NCBI RefSeq assembly: GCF_003854275.1
Contig: NZ_QTQP01000018.1
Span: forward strand, 1 to 64,000
Length of the DNA stretch: 64,000 nucleotides
From: Burkholderia sp. Bp8963
Lineage (GTDB): Bacteria; Pseudomonadota; Gammaproteobacteria; Burkholderiales; Burkholderiaceae
Direction of reading: 5' to 3'
Shown here: one piece after another, positions 52,423 through 62,850 of the stretch
How positions within the stretch are numbered: position 1 is the first letter of the stretch
How the letters are laid out: each line of letters starts with the position of its first letter
Position numbers and translations under genes: made by a program
The notes under the pieces: model-generated
Told to the model about the DNA's origin: nothing
Seen by the model: only the letters and a program-made list of their open reading frames with translations
Databases searched by the model: none

Positions 52423-53799
52423 ATGTTGAGCGTGCTGGCGAGAGTCATCGACATCGCGATGGTCGTCATGGGGGGCCTGATCGCCGCTGCGCTGCACGGC
52501 GGGCGCATCGTCTGGCTCGACGACCTGCAGCGCACGATGGTGCTGTTCGACTGCCTGCTTGTCGTCGTGTTTTTTCCCGCGCTCGGGATCTACCAGTCGT
52601 GGCGCGGCAAGCGGCTCGTCGCGCTGATGGGGCGCGTCGCGTTCGCGTGGCTCGCGGTGGAGCTCGCGGGCATCCTGATGAGCTTCAGCTTTCACCAGTC
52701 GGGCGACCTGTCGCGGCTGTGGCTCGGCTACTGGGCGGTCGCGACGATGGCGCTGCTCGCCGGCTCGAAGGCGTGCGTGCACGTCGTGCTGCGACAGCTC
52801 CGGCGCGGCGGCTACAACCTGAAGGCGGTCGCGATCGTCGGCGGCACGCCCGCGGCGCGGCGGCTGATCGCGCAGATGCGCGCCCGGCCGGAAGCGGGCT
52901 TCAACCCGGTGTGCGTGTATGACGAAGACGCGGCGACCAGCGACGTCGCGCTCGACGACGTGCGGATCGAGCGGCAGTTCGATTCGCTCGTGTGGCTCGT
53001 GAGGAGCCGCGCGATCCGCGAACTGTGGCTCACGCTGCCGATCTCGGAGGAGCGCCGGATTCACCAGCTCGTCACGGTGTTCCGCCACGACTTCGTGAAC
53101 ATCCGCTTCATCCCGGACGTGCGCAGCCTGTCGTTCTTCAACCAGGAAGTCGTCGAGGTGCTCGGCGTGCCGGCGATCAACCTCGCGGCGTCGCCGATCA
53201 CCGACGTGCGGATCCTGCCGAAGTTCGTGTTCGACCGGCTGTTCGCGCTGGCGGCGCTCACGGCGCTCGCGCCGGTGATGCTCGCGATCGCATGCCTGAT
53301 CAAGATCACGTCGCATGGGCCCGTGTTCTTCCGGCAGAAGCGCAAGGGCATCGACGGTCACGAGTTCGAGATCTACAAGTTCCGCTCGATGAAGGTGCAC
53401 CAGGAAGCGGCGGGCAAGGTCACGCAGGCGACGAAAAACGATTCGCGCGTGACGCCGGTCGGCCGGTTCCTGCGCCGCACGAGCCTCGACGAGCTGCCGC
53501 AGTTCATCAACGTGCTGAAGGGCGAGATGTCCGTCGTCGGCCCGCGCCCGCATGCGCTCGCGCACGACGACATCTACAAGGATCTGGTCAAGGGCTACAT
53601 GTTCCGCTACCGGATCAAGCCGGGGATCACGGGCTGGGCGCAGGTCAACGGCTTTCGCGGCGAGACCGACCAGGTCGAGAAGATGATGGGGCGCGTGAAG
53701 CTCGATCTCTACTACATGCAGAACTGGTCGTTCTGGCTCGACATCAAGATCGTCGCGCTGACGCTGTGGAAAGGCTTCACCGGCAGCAACGCGTACTGA
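52423..53799 (+). CDS. bceB: Undecaprenyl-phosphate glucose-1-phosphate transferase
   Basis: A 458-residue initiating transferase of the PHPT/WbaP type. Four N-terminal membrane helices, a CoA-binding-like central region ([24 protein letters not shown]) and a fifth helix ([22 protein letters not shown]) precede the catalytic domain [49 protein letters not shown]. It starts each cepacian repeat unit by moving glucose-1-phosphate to the lipid carrier at the inner membrane. The start at 52423 follows GAGGAAG; a frame open to 52306 adds unrelated residues. Confidence 0.93.
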   Translation: MLSVLARVIDIAMVVMGGLIAAALHGGRIVWLDDLQRTMVLFDCLLVVVFFPALGIYQSWRGKRLVALMGRVAFAWLAVELAGILMSFSFHQSGDLSRLWLGYWAVATMALLAGSKACVHVVLRQLRRGGYNLKAVAIVGGTPAARRLIAQMRARPEAGFNPVCVYDEDAATSDVALDDVRIERQFDSLVWLVRSRAIRELWLTLPISEERRIHQLVTVFRHDFVNIRFIPDVRSLSFFNQEVVEVLGVPAINLAASPITDVRILPKFVFDRLFALAALTALAPVMLAIACLIKITSHGPVFFRQKRKGIDGHEFEIYKFRSMKVHQEAAGKVTQATKNDSRVTPVGRFLRRTSLDELPQFINVLKGEMSVVGPRPHALAHDDIYKDLVKGYMFRYRIKPGITGWAQVNGFRGETDQVEKMMGRVKLDLYYMQNWSFWLDIKIVALTLWKGFTGSNAY

Positions 53800-53864
53800 A
53801 TACCGAAAGCAGCCTGCCTGCTTTCTCCGAATTTCGAATCACTGGTCAAGGGGTCCGACACATC

Positions 53865-55277
53865 ATGAATCTGACTATCATCGGCAGCGGTTACGTAGGG
53901 CTCGTCACCGGCGCATGCCTCGCCGACATCGGGCACGACGTGTTCTGTCTCGACGTCGATCAGACGAAGATCGACATCCTGAACAAGGGCGGCGTGCCGA
54001 TCCACGAGCCGGGCCTCAAGGAAATCATCGCGCGCAACCGCTCCGCGGGCCGCCTGCGCTTCTCGACCGACGTCGAGGCCGCGGTCGCGCACGGCGAGGT
54101 GCAGTTCATCGCGGTCGGCACGCCGCCCGACGAGGACGGCTCCGCCGACCTGCAGTACGTGCTCGCCGCCGCGCGCAACATCGGCCGCTACATGACCGGC
54201 TTCAAGGTGATCGTCGACAAGTCGACGGTGCCCGTCGGCACCGCCGAGCGCGTGCGCGCGGCCGTCGCCGACGAGCTCGCGAAGCGCGGCGACGGCCAGA
54301 TGTTCTCGGTCGTGTCGAATCCTGAATTCCTGAAGGAAGGCGCGGCGGTCGACGATTTCACGCGGCCGGACCGCATCGTGATCGGCTGCGACGACGACGT
54401 GCCCGGCGAGCGCGCGCGCGAGCTGATGAAGAAGCTCTACGCGCCGTTCAACCGCAACCACGAGCGCACGCTATATATGGACGTGCGCTCGGCCGAGTTC
54501 ACGAAATACGCGGCGAACGCGATGCTCGCGACCCGCATCTCGTTCATGAACGAGCTCGCAAACCTCGCGGACCGCTTCGGTGCGGACATCGAAGCAGTGC
54601 GGCGCGGGATCGGCTCCGATCCGCGCATCGGCTACCACTTCCTGTATGCGGGCTGCGGCTACGGCGGCTCGTGCTTCCCGAAGGACGTCGAGGCGCTGAT
54701 CCGCACCGCGGACGATCACGGCCAGTCGCTGCAGATCCTGAAGGCGGTGTCGTCGGTCAACGCGACGCAAAAGCGCGTGCTCGCCGACAAGATCGTCGCG
54801 CGCTTCGGCGAGGACCTGACGGGCCGCACGTTCGGCATCTGGGGCCTGGCGTTCAAGCCGAACACCGACGACATGCGCGAGGCGCCGAGCCGCGCGCTGA
54901 TCGCCGAGCTGCTGTCGCGCGGCGCGCGCATCACCGCCTACGATCCGGTCGCGCAGCACGAGGCGCAGCGCGTGATTGCACTCGATCTCGCGAATCACCC
55001 GAGCTGGCTCGAGCGTCTCACGTACACGGACGACGAGTCGCAGGCGGCGCGCGACGCCGACGCGCTCGTGATCGTCACCGAATGGAAGGTGTTCAAGAGC
55101 CCGGACTTCACCGCGCTCGGCCGGCTGTGGAAGTCGCCCGTGATCTTCGACGGGCGCAACCTGTACGAGCCGGAAACGATGAGCGAGCACGGCATCGAAT
55201 ACCACCCGATCGGCCGTCCGGGCTCGCGCCAGGCGGTGGCTGCACGAATTCCGGGAGCCGCGCGCGCGAATGCGTGA
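53865..55277 (+). CDS. bceC: UDP-glucose 6-dehydrogenase
   Basis: A 470-residue UGD. The N-terminal NAD fold is [22 protein letters not shown], the catalytic Cys270 lies in [17 protein letters not shown], and the C-terminal UDP-binding domain holds [16 protein letters not shown] and [11 protein letters not shown]. It makes UDP-glucuronic acid, the acidic sugar of cepacian. Its end overlaps the start of bceD by 8 bases (ATGCGTGA), pointing to coupled translation. BY-kinases such as BceF often phosphorylate UGDs. Confidence 0.95.
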   Translation: MNLTIIGSGYVGLVTGACLADIGHDVFCLDVDQTKIDILNKGGVPIHEPGLKEIIARNRSAGRLRFSTDVEAAVAHGEVQFIAVGTPPDEDGSADLQYVLAAARNIGRYMTGFKVIVDKSTVPVGTAERVRAAVADELAKRGDGQMFSVVSNPEFLKEGAAVDDFTRPDRIVIGCDDDVPGERARELMKKLYAPFNRNHERTLYMDVRSAEFTKYAANAMLATRISFMNELANLADRFGADIEAVRRGIGSDPRIGYHFLYAGCGYGGSCFPKDVEALIRTADDHGQSLQILKAVSSVNATQKRVLADKIVARFGEDLTGRTFGIWGLAFKPNTDDMREAPSRALIAELLSRGARITAYDPVAQHEAQRVIALDLANHPSWLERLTYTDDESQAARDADALVIVTEWKVFKSPDFTALGRLWKSPVIFDGRNLYEPETMSEHGIEYHPIGRPGSRQAVAARIPGAARANA

Positions 55278-55737
55278 GGCCCCGCTACACGCCATGTTCC
55301 GAAACATCCTGATCGTCTGTCACGCGAACGTCTGCCGCAGCCCGGCGGCGGAGCTGCTGTTCAAGGCTCACGCCGCGGTGCGCGGCGGGCCGCGCGTGAC
55401 ATTTCATTCGGCAGGCGTCGATGCGAACGTCGGCGACGGCATCGATCCGATGATGCGCCGGCTGCTCGCGGAGCGCGGCGTCGACGCGACGCCGCACCGC
55501 TCGCGACGCCTGTCCCGCAAGATCGTGCGCGACGCCGACCTGATTCTCGTCAGCGAGCGCGCGCAGATCGCGGCGGTCGAGTCCGTCGACCCGTTCGCGC
55601 GCGGCAAGGTGCACCTGCTTGGAAAGTGGGAGAGCGCCGAAATCGCCGATCCGCATGGCGGCCCCGAGGCCGACTATCGCGAGAGCTACACACTGATCGA
55701 ACGACTGGTTCAAGGATGGCTGCAAAGACTATGCTGA
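55270..55737 (+). CDS. bceD: Low-molecular-weight protein tyrosine phosphatase
   Basis: A 155-residue LMW-PTP. The P-loop C17-x5-R23 is CHANVCRSP, with the general acid aspartate in [15 protein letters not shown] near the C-terminus. It removes phosphate from BceF-type tyrosine kinases, and such pairs control chain length and export of polysaccharide. It starts inside the end of bceC (ATGCGTGA); an internal ATG at 55294 ([11 protein letters not shown]) could give a shorter form. It overlaps bceE. Confidence 0.93.
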   Translation: MREAPLHAMFRNILIVCHANVCRSPAAELLFKAHAAVRGGPRVTFHSAGVDANVGDGIDPMMRRLLAERGVDATPHRSRRLSRKIVRDADLILVSERAQIAAVESVDPFARGKVHLLGKWESAEIADPHGGPEADYRESYTLIERLVQGWLQRLC

Positions 55738-56912
55738 TTCGCTCGATGCGCCCTGTGGCGCTTTCCCTTGCGCTGACGACTTTTCTGTCAGCCTGCGCGA
55801 CCGCGCCCGGCAACTACCTCGACGGCTCGCGCCTGAAGGACGAAGGTCCGACTCAGCAGGCCGAGACCTACCCGGTCCATTACATCGACGCCAAGCTGAT
55901 CATGGACCAGCTCCAGCAACAGCAGCAGATGGCGCACCCGTTGCCGCCGTCGCGCTACACGGATCCGTCGCAGTACGTGTATCACGTCGGGCCGCAGGAC
56001 ATCCTCGGCGTGACCGTGTGGGACCACCCCGAGCTGACGACGCCGCAAGGCCAGTCGTTCTCGAGCGGCGGCAACACAACGCAGACGGTCGCCGGCGCGC
56101 TGCAGGCGCCGTATACGACGGCGCTGCCGGGCCAGGCCGATCCGTACGGCCAGACCGTCGCCGCCGACGGCACGATCTATTTCCCGTTCGTCGGCCGCAT
56201 CCGCGCGGCGGGCAAGACGATCATGCAGATCCGCGACGAGCTGGCCACGAGCCTCGCGCGCTACGTGAAGAATCCGCAGATCGACGTGCGCGTGCTGTCG
56301 TACCGCAGCCAGAAGGTGCAGGTGACGGGCGAAGTGAAACAGCCGGGCCCGCTCGCATTGAGCGACGTGCCGCTTACGCTCGTCGACGCGATCTCGCGCT
56401 CGGGCGGCTCGACCTCCGACGCCGACCTGCAGCGCGTGCGCCTGACGCGCGACGGCAAGCTCTATACGCTCGACGCGCACGGTGTGCTCGACCGCGGTGA
56501 GGTGAAGCAGAACGTGATGCTGCAGCAGGGCGACATCATCAACGTGCCGGACCGCAGCGACAGCCGCGTGTTCATCATGGGCGAAGTCAAGACGCCGGTC
56601 GCGATCCCGATGCTGAAGGGCAAGCTGACGATCGCCGACGCGCTGACGTCGGGCGGCGGCGTCCTCGACACGGATGCGAACCCGCGCAAGGTCTACGTGA
56701 TGCGCGGGATGCGCGACAACCCGACCAAACCGGAAGTGTTCCGCCTCGACATGACGCAGCCTGACGCGTTGATGCTGTCGAGCCGCTTCCAGCTGCAACC
56801 GCTCGATGTCGTGTACGTCGACACCGCGGGTTCGGTGCAGTTCAACCGCGTGCTGCAGCAGGTGCTGCCGACGATTCAGACGATCTTCTTCATGAGGCAG
56901 ATCACGCGTTGA
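55731..56912 (+). CDS. bceE: Outer-membrane polysaccharide export lipoprotein
   Basis: About 393 residues. A lipoprotein signal ends in lipobox LSAC. A Poly_export domain follows (HVGPQDILGVTVWDHPELTTPQ... GTIYFPFVGRIRAAGKTIMQIRDELATSLARYVKNPQIDVRVLSYRSQKVQVTGEV), and then soluble ligand-binding beta-grasp (SLBB) repeats (KPGPLALSDVPLTLVDAISRSGG and VFIMGEVKTPVAIPMLKGKLTIADALTSGGG). It forms the OPX pore of the Wza type. The start at 55731 overlaps the bceD stop (ATGCTGA); 55716 is an alternative. Confidence 0.93.
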   Translation: MLIRSMRPVALSLALTTFLSACATAPGNYLDGSRLKDEGPTQQAETYPVHYIDAKLIMDQLQQQQQMAHPLPPSRYTDPSQYVYHVGPQDILGVTVWDHPELTTPQGQSFSSGGNTTQTVAGALQAPYTTALPGQADPYGQTVAADGTIYFPFVGRIRAAGKTIMQIRDELATSLARYVKNPQIDVRVLSYRSQKVQVTGEVKQPGPLALSDVPLTLVDAISRSGGSTSDADLQRVRLTRDGKLYTLDAHGVLDRGEVKQNVMLQQGDIINVPDRSDSRVFIMGEVKTPVAIPMLKGKLTIADALTSGGGVLDTDANPRKVYVMRGMRDNPTKPEVFRLDMTQPDALMLSSRFQLQPLDVVYVDTAGSVQFNRVLQQVLPTIQTIFFMRQITR

Positions 56913-56977
56913 TGAAGCGCGGGGCGGCCCCCCGCTGGGGCGGCGATCCCGCCCCGGCACCACTCAAGCGGGAACAC

Positions 56978-59203
56978 ATGATGAACACGCAAGCGAAACA
57001 ATCCTACGCGGGCCTGACCGCGAAGACCGAGGAAGAAGACGTCGTACTCGGCCAGCTGATCCAGGTGATCTTCGACGACATCTGGCTGCTGCTCGGCATC
57101 GCGGTGACGGTGGTCGCGCTCGCCGGCCTGTACTGCTTCATCGCGAAGCCGGTGTACCAGGCCGACGTGCACGTGCGGGTCGAAGGCAACGACAACACGA
57201 CCCAGGCGCTGACGCAGACGCAGACGGGTGCGATGATCAACAGCGGCCCGCAGCAGGCGCCGACCGATGCCGAAATCGAGATCATCAAGAGCCGCGGCGT
57301 CGTCGCGCCCGTCGTCGAGCAGTTCAAGCTGAATTTCTCGGCGATGCCGAAGACGCTTCCGGTGCTCGGCAGCCTGGCCGCGCGTCTCGCGACGCCGGGC
57401 CATCCGGCGAAGGCGTGGCTCGGCCTGCAGTCGTACGCATGGGGCGGCGAGATCGCCGACATCGACACGATCAACGTCGTGCCGGCACTCGAAGGCAAGA
57501 AGCTGACGCTGACCGCCGGCCCGAACGATACCTATTCGCTCGCCGACGAGAACGGCGGGCGGATCCTGACCGGCCGCGTCGGCGAATCCGAGCAGGGCGG
57601 CGGCGTGACGATCCAGGTGTCGAAGCTGGCCGCGCGTCCGGGCACGCAGTTCACGGTGGTCCGGTACAACGATCTCGACGCGATCACCGGTTTCCAGTCG
57701 GGCATCCAGGTGAGCGAGCAGGGCAAGCAGACGGGCGTCGTGCAGATCTCGCTCGATGGCAAGGATCCGGAGCAGACCGCGGCGATCGCCAACGCGCTCG
57801 CGCAGTCGTACCTGAACCAGCACGTGATCGCGAAGCAGGCCGAGGCGACCAAGATGCTCGACTTCCTGAAGGGCGAGGAACCGCGCCTGAAGGCCGATCT
57901 CGAGCACGCGGAGGCCGCGCTGACGCAGTACCAGCGCACGTCGGGCTCGATCAACGCGAGCGACGAGGCGAAGGTCTACCTCGAAGGCAGCGTGCAGTAC
58001 GAACAGCAGATCGCCGCGCAGCGCCTGCAGCTCGCGTCGCTCGCGCAGCGCTTCACCGATTCGCATCCGCTCGTGATCGCCGCGAAGCAGCAGCTCGGCG
58101 AACTGCAGGCCGAGAAGGACAAGTTCGCGAACCGCTTCCGCAGCCTGCCGGCGACCGAAGTGAAGGCCGTGCAGCTGCAGCGCGACGCGAAGGTGGCCGA
58201 GGACATCTACGTGCTGCTGCTGAACCGCGTGCAGGAGCTGTCGGTGCAGAAGGCCGGCACGGGCGGCAACATCCACCTCGTCGACTCGGCGCTGCGTCCG
58301 GGCGATCCGGTCAAGCCGAAGAAGGTGCTGATCCTGTCGGCCGCGGTGTTTCTCGGGCTGATCCTCGGCACGGGCGTCGTGTTCCTGCGCCGCAACATGT
58401 TCCAGGGCATCGAGGATCCGGACCGCATCGAGCGCACGTTCAACCTGCCGCTGTACGGGCTCGTGCCGCAGAGCGCCGAGCAGGTGCGCCTCGACGCGAC
58501 GGCCGAGAAGAGCGGCGGCCGCACCCGCCCGATCCTCGCGAGCCTGCGTCCGAAGGACCCGAGCATCGAGAGCCTGCGCAGCCTGCGCACCGCGATGCAG
58601 TTCGCGATGATGGACGCGAAGAACCGCGTGATCGTGCTGACCGGCCCGACGCCGGGGATCGGCAAGAGTTTCCTGACGGTCAACCTCGCGGTGCTGCTGG
58701 CGCACTCCGGCAAGCGCGTGCTGCTGGTCGACGCGGACATGCGCCGCGGCGTGCTCGAGCGCTACTTCGGCCTCACCGCGCAGCCGGGCCTGTCCGAACT
58801 GCTGAGCGACCAGTCGGCGCTCGAGGAGGCCGTGCGCGAAACGCCGGTGCCGGGCCTGTCGTTCATCGCGGCCGGCACGCGCCCGCCGAACCCGTCGGAG
58901 CTGCTGATGTCGACGCGCCTGCCGCAATACCTCGAGGGCCTCGGCAAGCGCTACGACGTGGTGCTGATCGATTCGCCGCCGGTGCTCGCGGTGACCGACG
59001 CGACGATCATCGGCCGCATGGCGGGCTCGACGTTCATGGTGCTGCGCTCGGGCATGCATACCGAAGGCGAGATCGCCGATGCGATCAAGCGGCTGCGCAC
59101 CGCCGGTGTCGACCTGGAAGGCGGCATCTTCAACGGCGTGCCGCCGAAGACGCGCGGCTACGGCCGCGGCTATGCGGCTGTCCATGAATACCTGAGCGCC
59201 TGA
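56978..59203 (+). CDS. bceF: Polysaccharide co-polymerase with tyrosine autokinase domain
   Basis: A 741-residue PCP-2a/BY-kinase. Membrane helices lie at about 30-50 and 449-470 with a large periplasmic coiled-coil domain between them. The cytoplasmic kinase has Walker A GPTPGIGKS (556-564), Walker A' VLLVDADMRRG and Walker B DVVLIDSPPV. A short tyrosine cluster (Y728, Y732, Y738) at the C-terminus is the autophosphorylation site. It works with BceD and BceE in chain-length control and export. The start at 56978 follows GCGGGAA; an earlier frame is unlikely. Confidence 0.94.
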   Translation: MMNTQAKQSYAGLTAKTEEEDVVLGQLIQVIFDDIWLLLGIAVTVVALAGLYCFIAKPVYQADVHVRVEGNDNTTQALTQTQTGAMINSGPQQAPTDAEIEIIKSRGVVAPVVEQFKLNFSAMPKTLPVLGSLAARLATPGHPAKAWLGLQSYAWGGEIADIDTINVVPALEGKKLTLTAGPNDTYSLADENGGRILTGRVGESEQGGGVTIQVSKLAARPGTQFTVVRYNDLDAITGFQSGIQVSEQGKQTGVVQISLDGKDPEQTAAIANALAQSYLNQHVIAKQAEATKMLDFLKGEEPRLKADLEHAEAALTQYQRTSGSINASDEAKVYLEGSVQYEQQIAAQRLQLASLAQRFTDSHPLVIAAKQQLGELQAEKDKFANRFRSLPATEVKAVQLQRDAKVAEDIYVLLLNRVQELSVQKAGTGGNIHLVDSALRPGDPVKPKKVLILSAAVFLGLILGTGVVFLRRNMFQGIEDPDRIERTFNLPLYGLVPQSAEQVRLDATAEKSGGRTRPILASLRPKDPSIESLRSLRTAMQFAMMDAKNRVIVLTGPTPGIGKSFLTVNLAVLLAHSGKRVLLVDADMRRGVLERYFGLTAQPGLSELLSDQSALEEAVRETPVPGLSFIAAGTRPPNPSELLMSTRLPQYLEGLGKRYDVVLIDSPPVLAVTDATIIGRMAGSTFMVLRSGMHTEGEIADAIKRLRTAGVDLEGGIFNGVPPKTRGYGRGYAAVHEYLSA

Positions 59204-59233
59204 CGGCTTCGAATACGGACTGGAGAACCCACG

Positions 59234-60193
59234 ATGAAGATTTCCGTGCTCGTTCCGACCTACCGGCGTCCCGCCGACCTCGCGCGCTGCCTGCTGGCGC
59301 TGCAGCGTCAGCAGCGCTTGCCCGACGAAGTGATCGTCGTCGCGCGCCCGGAAGACGACGCGACGCACGAGCGCCTCGCCGATCCGTCCGTCGGCGGCAT
59401 GCTGCCGCTGCGCATCGTGCCGGTCGACGTGCCGGGGCAGGTCGCCGCGCTGAACAAGGGGCTCGACTCGGCGCACGGCGACATCGTCGCGATCACCGAC
59501 GACGATGCGGCGCCGCATCGCGACTGGCTCGCGCGCATCGAGTCCGCGTTTGCCGCCGATCCGCGCGTCGGCGCCGTCGGCGGACGCGACTGGGTGCACG
59601 AGAAAGGCCGCGTGCTCGACGAATCGCGCGAGCGGGTCGGCCAGCTGACCGCGTCCGGCAAGATCATCGGCAACCACCACCTCGGCGTCGGCGGTGCGCG
59701 CGAGGTCGACATGCTGAAGGGCGCGAACATGAGCTATCGGCGCGCGGCGATCGAACGGCTGCGTTTCGACACGCGGCTGCGCGGCGCGGGGGCGCAGGTA
59801 CATAACGACATGGCGTTCAGCATGGGCGTGAAGCGTGCGGGCTGGAAGCTCGTGTACGACCCGCTCGTCGCGGTCGATCACTACCCGGCCGAGCGCTTCG
59901 ACGACAACCGGCGCGATGCGGCGTCGCTGAACGCGGTCAGCAATTCCGCCTACAACCTGCACCTGATCCTGCGCGAGCATCTGCCGCCGCTGCGCCGCGA
60001 AATCGCGTGGTGGTGGTACACGGTCGTCGGCACGCGCGTGTATCCGGGCCTCGCGCACGTGGTGCTCGCGCTGCGCTCGGCCGACGGCGACCGCGTGCGC
60101 GAACACTGGCGCGCGGTGCGCCGCGGCGCCCGCGATGCCCGCCGCGCGAACCTTGCCTCCCACCGCGCGGCGATGCCGCCGGTGACGTCTTGA
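59234..60193 (+). CDS. bceG: Family 2 glycosyltransferase
   Basis: A 319-residue GT-A fold transferase. It starts KISVLVPTYRRPADLARCLLALQRQQRLPDEVIVV, with the DxD-type metal motif in IVAITDDDAAPHRDWLARI and a KGANMSYRRAAIE acceptor loop. It probably adds one sugar of the cepacian repeat on the inner face of the membrane. Which linkage is not visible from the sequence. It follows bceF by 30 bp and has GGAGAA near the start. Confidence 0.9.
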   Translation: MKISVLVPTYRRPADLARCLLALQRQQRLPDEVIVVARPEDDATHERLADPSVGGMLPLRIVPVDVPGQVAALNKGLDSAHGDIVAITDDDAAPHRDWLARIESAFAADPRVGAVGGRDWVHEKGRVLDESRERVGQLTASGKIIGNHHLGVGGAREVDMLKGANMSYRRAAIERLRFDTRLRGAGAQVHNDMAFSMGVKRAGWKLVYDPLVAVDHYPAERFDDNRRDAASLNAVSNSAYNLHLILREHLPPLRREIAWWWYTVVGTRVYPGLAHVVLALRSADGDRVREHWRAVRRGARDARRANLASHRAAMPPVTS

Positions 60194-60236
60194 ACGGGCT
60201 GCGCGCGTTTCGCGCGGCCAACCCCGGAGGGCTCGC

Positions 60237-61370
60237 ATGACTGCCACGAAAGTGCACGTCCATCTGTTTTACGGCGCCGATCCGCGTACGTACCGGAAAG
60301 GCGACGACATCGGCTGCCTGTACGGCTATCACCACGCCGAATCCGACGAATTCAAGCTGACCTACTCGCAGGACACGCGCGAGAACCGCATCGTCAGCAT
60401 GGCGCGCCGCGCGCTGAAGGCGGCGCTCGGTTTCGATGTCGTCCACGCGTGGCGCAACCGCGCCGCGCTGATCGATACCGACGTGATCTGGACGCACACC
60501 GAGCAGGAGCACCTCGCCGCGTCGATGATCCTGAAACTCGCGGGCGCGCGGGGCAAGCGGCCGCTGCTGCTCGCGCAGAGCGTGTGGCTGTACGACAAGT
60601 GGGCGAGCTTCGGCGCGCCGCGCCGCTGGCTGTATCGCAAGCTGCTCGCGCGCGCCGACGTGCTGACCACGCTCGCGCGCGACAACGCGGAGCTGTGCCG
60701 CCGCTATCTGCGACGCGACGCGCAGTTCGTCTACTACGGGCTGAACACGCAGGATTTCCCGATCAGTGATCCTCAACAGTGGCGGCCGAACCGGCCGCTG
60801 CGGATCGCGGCGATCGGCAACGACCGCGATCGCGACTGGCGGACCTTCCTCGCGGCATTCGGTGGCGACGACCGCTACGAAGTGCGGCTCGCGACGCGCC
60901 GCCGCGTGCCGCGCGAATGGCACGCACCGAACGTGAAGATCGGCTCGGCATCGGGGCTCGCGAAGCAGCACGAGCTGTATGCGTGGGCCGACCTGATCGT
61001 CGTGCCGCTGCGGCCGAACTTCCACGCGTCGGGCATCACCGTGATGCTCGAGGCGGCCGCGGTCGGCAAGCCGATGATCGTGTCCGACGTCGGCGGGCTG
61101 CGCGACTACTTCCCGCCCGACACGGCCGCGTACGTGCCGCCGTTCGACGCGCAGGCGATGCGCCAGGCGGCCGACCGCTTCGTCGCGGAGCCGGGCGTTG
61201 CGCTCGCGTGCGCGCAAGCCGCGGCGACGCGCCTGCGCGAGCATGACCTGACGACGCAGGCGTTCGCCGCGCAGCACGTGCGGATCACGCGCGATCTGCT
61301 GCGCCAGCGCCGCACGCCGGCGGCGGACGTGTCGATGCCGCTCGCCGATTCCCGACCGTCGTCGCAGTGA
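60237..61370 (+). CDS. bceH: Family 1/4-type glycosyltransferase
   Basis: A 377-residue GT-B transferase. The C-terminal half carries the nucleotide-sugar site (SASGLAKQHELYAWADLIVVPLRPNFHASGITVMLEAAAVGKPMIVSDVGGLRDYF), typical of the glycosyl_transf_1 fold; the N-terminal half is less conserved. It adds a sugar to the cepacian repeat. GGAGGG lies 6 bases before the start. It is followed by bceI after 10 bp. Confidence 0.9.
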   Translation: MTATKVHVHLFYGADPRTYRKGDDIGCLYGYHHAESDEFKLTYSQDTRENRIVSMARRALKAALGFDVVHAWRNRAALIDTDVIWTHTEQEHLAASMILKLAGARGKRPLLLAQSVWLYDKWASFGAPRRWLYRKLLARADVLTTLARDNAELCRRYLRRDAQFVYYGLNTQDFPISDPQQWRPNRPLRIAAIGNDRDRDWRTFLAAFGGDDRYEVRLATRRRVPREWHAPNVKIGSASGLAKQHELYAWADLIVVPLRPNFHASGITVMLEAAAVGKPMIVSDVGGLRDYFPPDTAAYVPPFDAQAMRQAADRFVAEPGVALACAQAAATRLREHDLTTQAFAAQHVRITRDLLRQRRTPAADVSMPLADSRPSSQ

Positions 61371-61380
61371 GCGCAGCGTC

Positions 61381-62850
61381 ATGAGTACGTCGATTGCTGC
61401 TCCGTCCGCACCATCCCGCTCGCGGGGCTGGTTCGCCGAACCGAAGCACTGGGCCGGGCAGGCCGGGCTGTGGACCGTCACGGCCGCGCTGATCGCCGCG
61501 CACCAGGGCTCGGTCCTGACGCTCGCGTTCCCGGCGCTGTCGATCGCGGTGGGGCTGTGGCTGTATTTCAAGAGTCCGGCGCGCTACGTCGGCTTCATGT
61601 GGTGGGTGTGGTTCCTGAGCCCCGAGGTGCGGCGTCTCGCCGACTGGTCGAAGGGCGCGTATACGCCGACGAGCCTGATCCAGATCGCGCCGCTCGCGGT
61701 GACGATGATCGCGGGCCTCGGCCTCGTGCGGCATTACCGCGCGCTCGCGCAGCAGCGCGGCATTCCGGTGCTGCTGATCCTGTTCGGGCTCGCCTACGCG
61801 TACCTCGTCGGCATCGTGTCGAGCGGCGTGATGGCGGCGACCTACGACCTCGCGAACTGGGTGTACCCGGTGCTGATCGGTTTTCACATCATGGTCAACG
61901 CACGCGACTATCCCGAGTACCGCGACGTGCTGCTGTCGACGTTCATGTGGGGCATGCTCGTGATGGGCGCGTACGGCGTCGTGCAGTACTTCGTGATGCC
62001 GCAGTGGGACGTGCTGTGGATGGTCGGCTCGCAGATGAGCTCGCAGGGCGAGCCGGTGCCGTACGGCGTGCGCGTGTTCAGCACGATGAACTCGTCCGGG
62101 CCGTTCGCGTTCGCGATGATGGGCGCGCTGGTGTTCGTGCTCGCGGCGCCGCAAAAGATCCGCTGGGTCGCGGGGGCGGCAGGCTTCCTGTCGTTCGCGC
62201 TGTGTCTCGTGCGCTCGACGTGGGGCGGCTGGGTGATCGCGCTCGCGATCCAGCTCGTGCAGTCGAGCAACCGCGTGCGGATGCGGATCATCATCAGCGC
62301 GGTCGTGCTGGCCGGGCTGTGCGTGCCGCTCCTGACCGTCGGGCCGGTCGCCGACCGCCTCGGCGCGCGCCTGCAGTCGATCACGAACCTGAAGGACGAC
62401 CGCAGCTACGACGACCGCAACAAGTTCTACGCGACCTTCGCGGAGACGGCCTTTACCGACGTCGCCGGCGAAGGGATGGGCGCGACGGGCGCGTCGACCA
62501 AGCTGTCGAGCGACAGTGGCGAGCTCGGCAAGTACGGCAGCTTCGACAGCGGCGTGATGAACGTGCCGTTCGTGCTCGGCTGGCCCGGCACGCTGCTCTA
62601 TCTCGCCGGCATCGTGCTGCTGCTCGGCCGCACGCTGCGCGCGGCATTCAAGCTGCGCAAGGACAAGTTCGTCGGCGCATGCCTGAGCCTGTGCCTGTCG
62701 GTGTTCGCGATGCTCGTGTTCACGAACTCGCTGATCGGCACGGGCGGGCTGCTGCTGTTCACCGCCATTTTTTCGATTCTATCCGCGGCGCACTGGCAGA
62801 AGGCCCGGCGCCAGACCGCCGCCGCATACTCACGGGGAGCCGAGCATTGA
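61381..62850 (+). CDS. bceI: Wzy-like polysaccharide polymerase
   Basis: A 489-residue integral membrane protein with about 10-11 hydrophobic segments and large periplasmic loops, the pattern of Wzy/O-antigen ligase-like polymerases (for example VRVFSTMNSSGPFAFAMMGALVFVLAAPQKI, LVRSTWGGWVIALAIQLV and the late GWPGTLLYLAGIVLLLGRTL). It joins the repeat units in the periplasm. Its stop overlaps the TTG start of bceJ (TTGA). Confidence 0.88.
   Translation: MSTSIAAPSAPSRSRGWFAEPKHWAGQAGLWTVTAALIAAHQGSVLTLAFPALSIAVGLWLYFKSPARYVGFMWWVWFLSPEVRRLADWSKGAYTPTSLIQIAPLAVTMIAGLGLVRHYRALAQQRGIPVLLILFGLAYAYLVGIVSSGVMAATYDLANWVYPVLIGFHIMVNARDYPEYRDVLLSTFMWGMLVMGAYGVVQYFVMPQWDVLWMVGSQMSSQGEPVPYGVRVFSTMNSSGPFAFAMMGALVFVLAAPQKIRWVAGAAGFLSFALCLVRSTWGGWVIALAIQLVQSSNRVRMRIIISAVVLAGLCVPLLTVGPVADRLGARLQSITNLKDDRSYDDRNKFYATFAETAFTDVAGEGMGATGASTKLSSDSGELGKYGSFDSGVMNVPFVLGWPGTLLYLAGIVLLLGRTLRAAFKLRKDKFVGACLSLCLSVFAMLVFTNSLIGTGGLLLFTAIFSILSAAHWQKARRQTAAAYSRGAEH

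Noticed and set aside
56876-60247. A 1123-codon open frame on the minus strand opposite bceF and bceG
   Set aside because: It mirrors conserved coding sequence of BceF and BceG and has no domain of its own.
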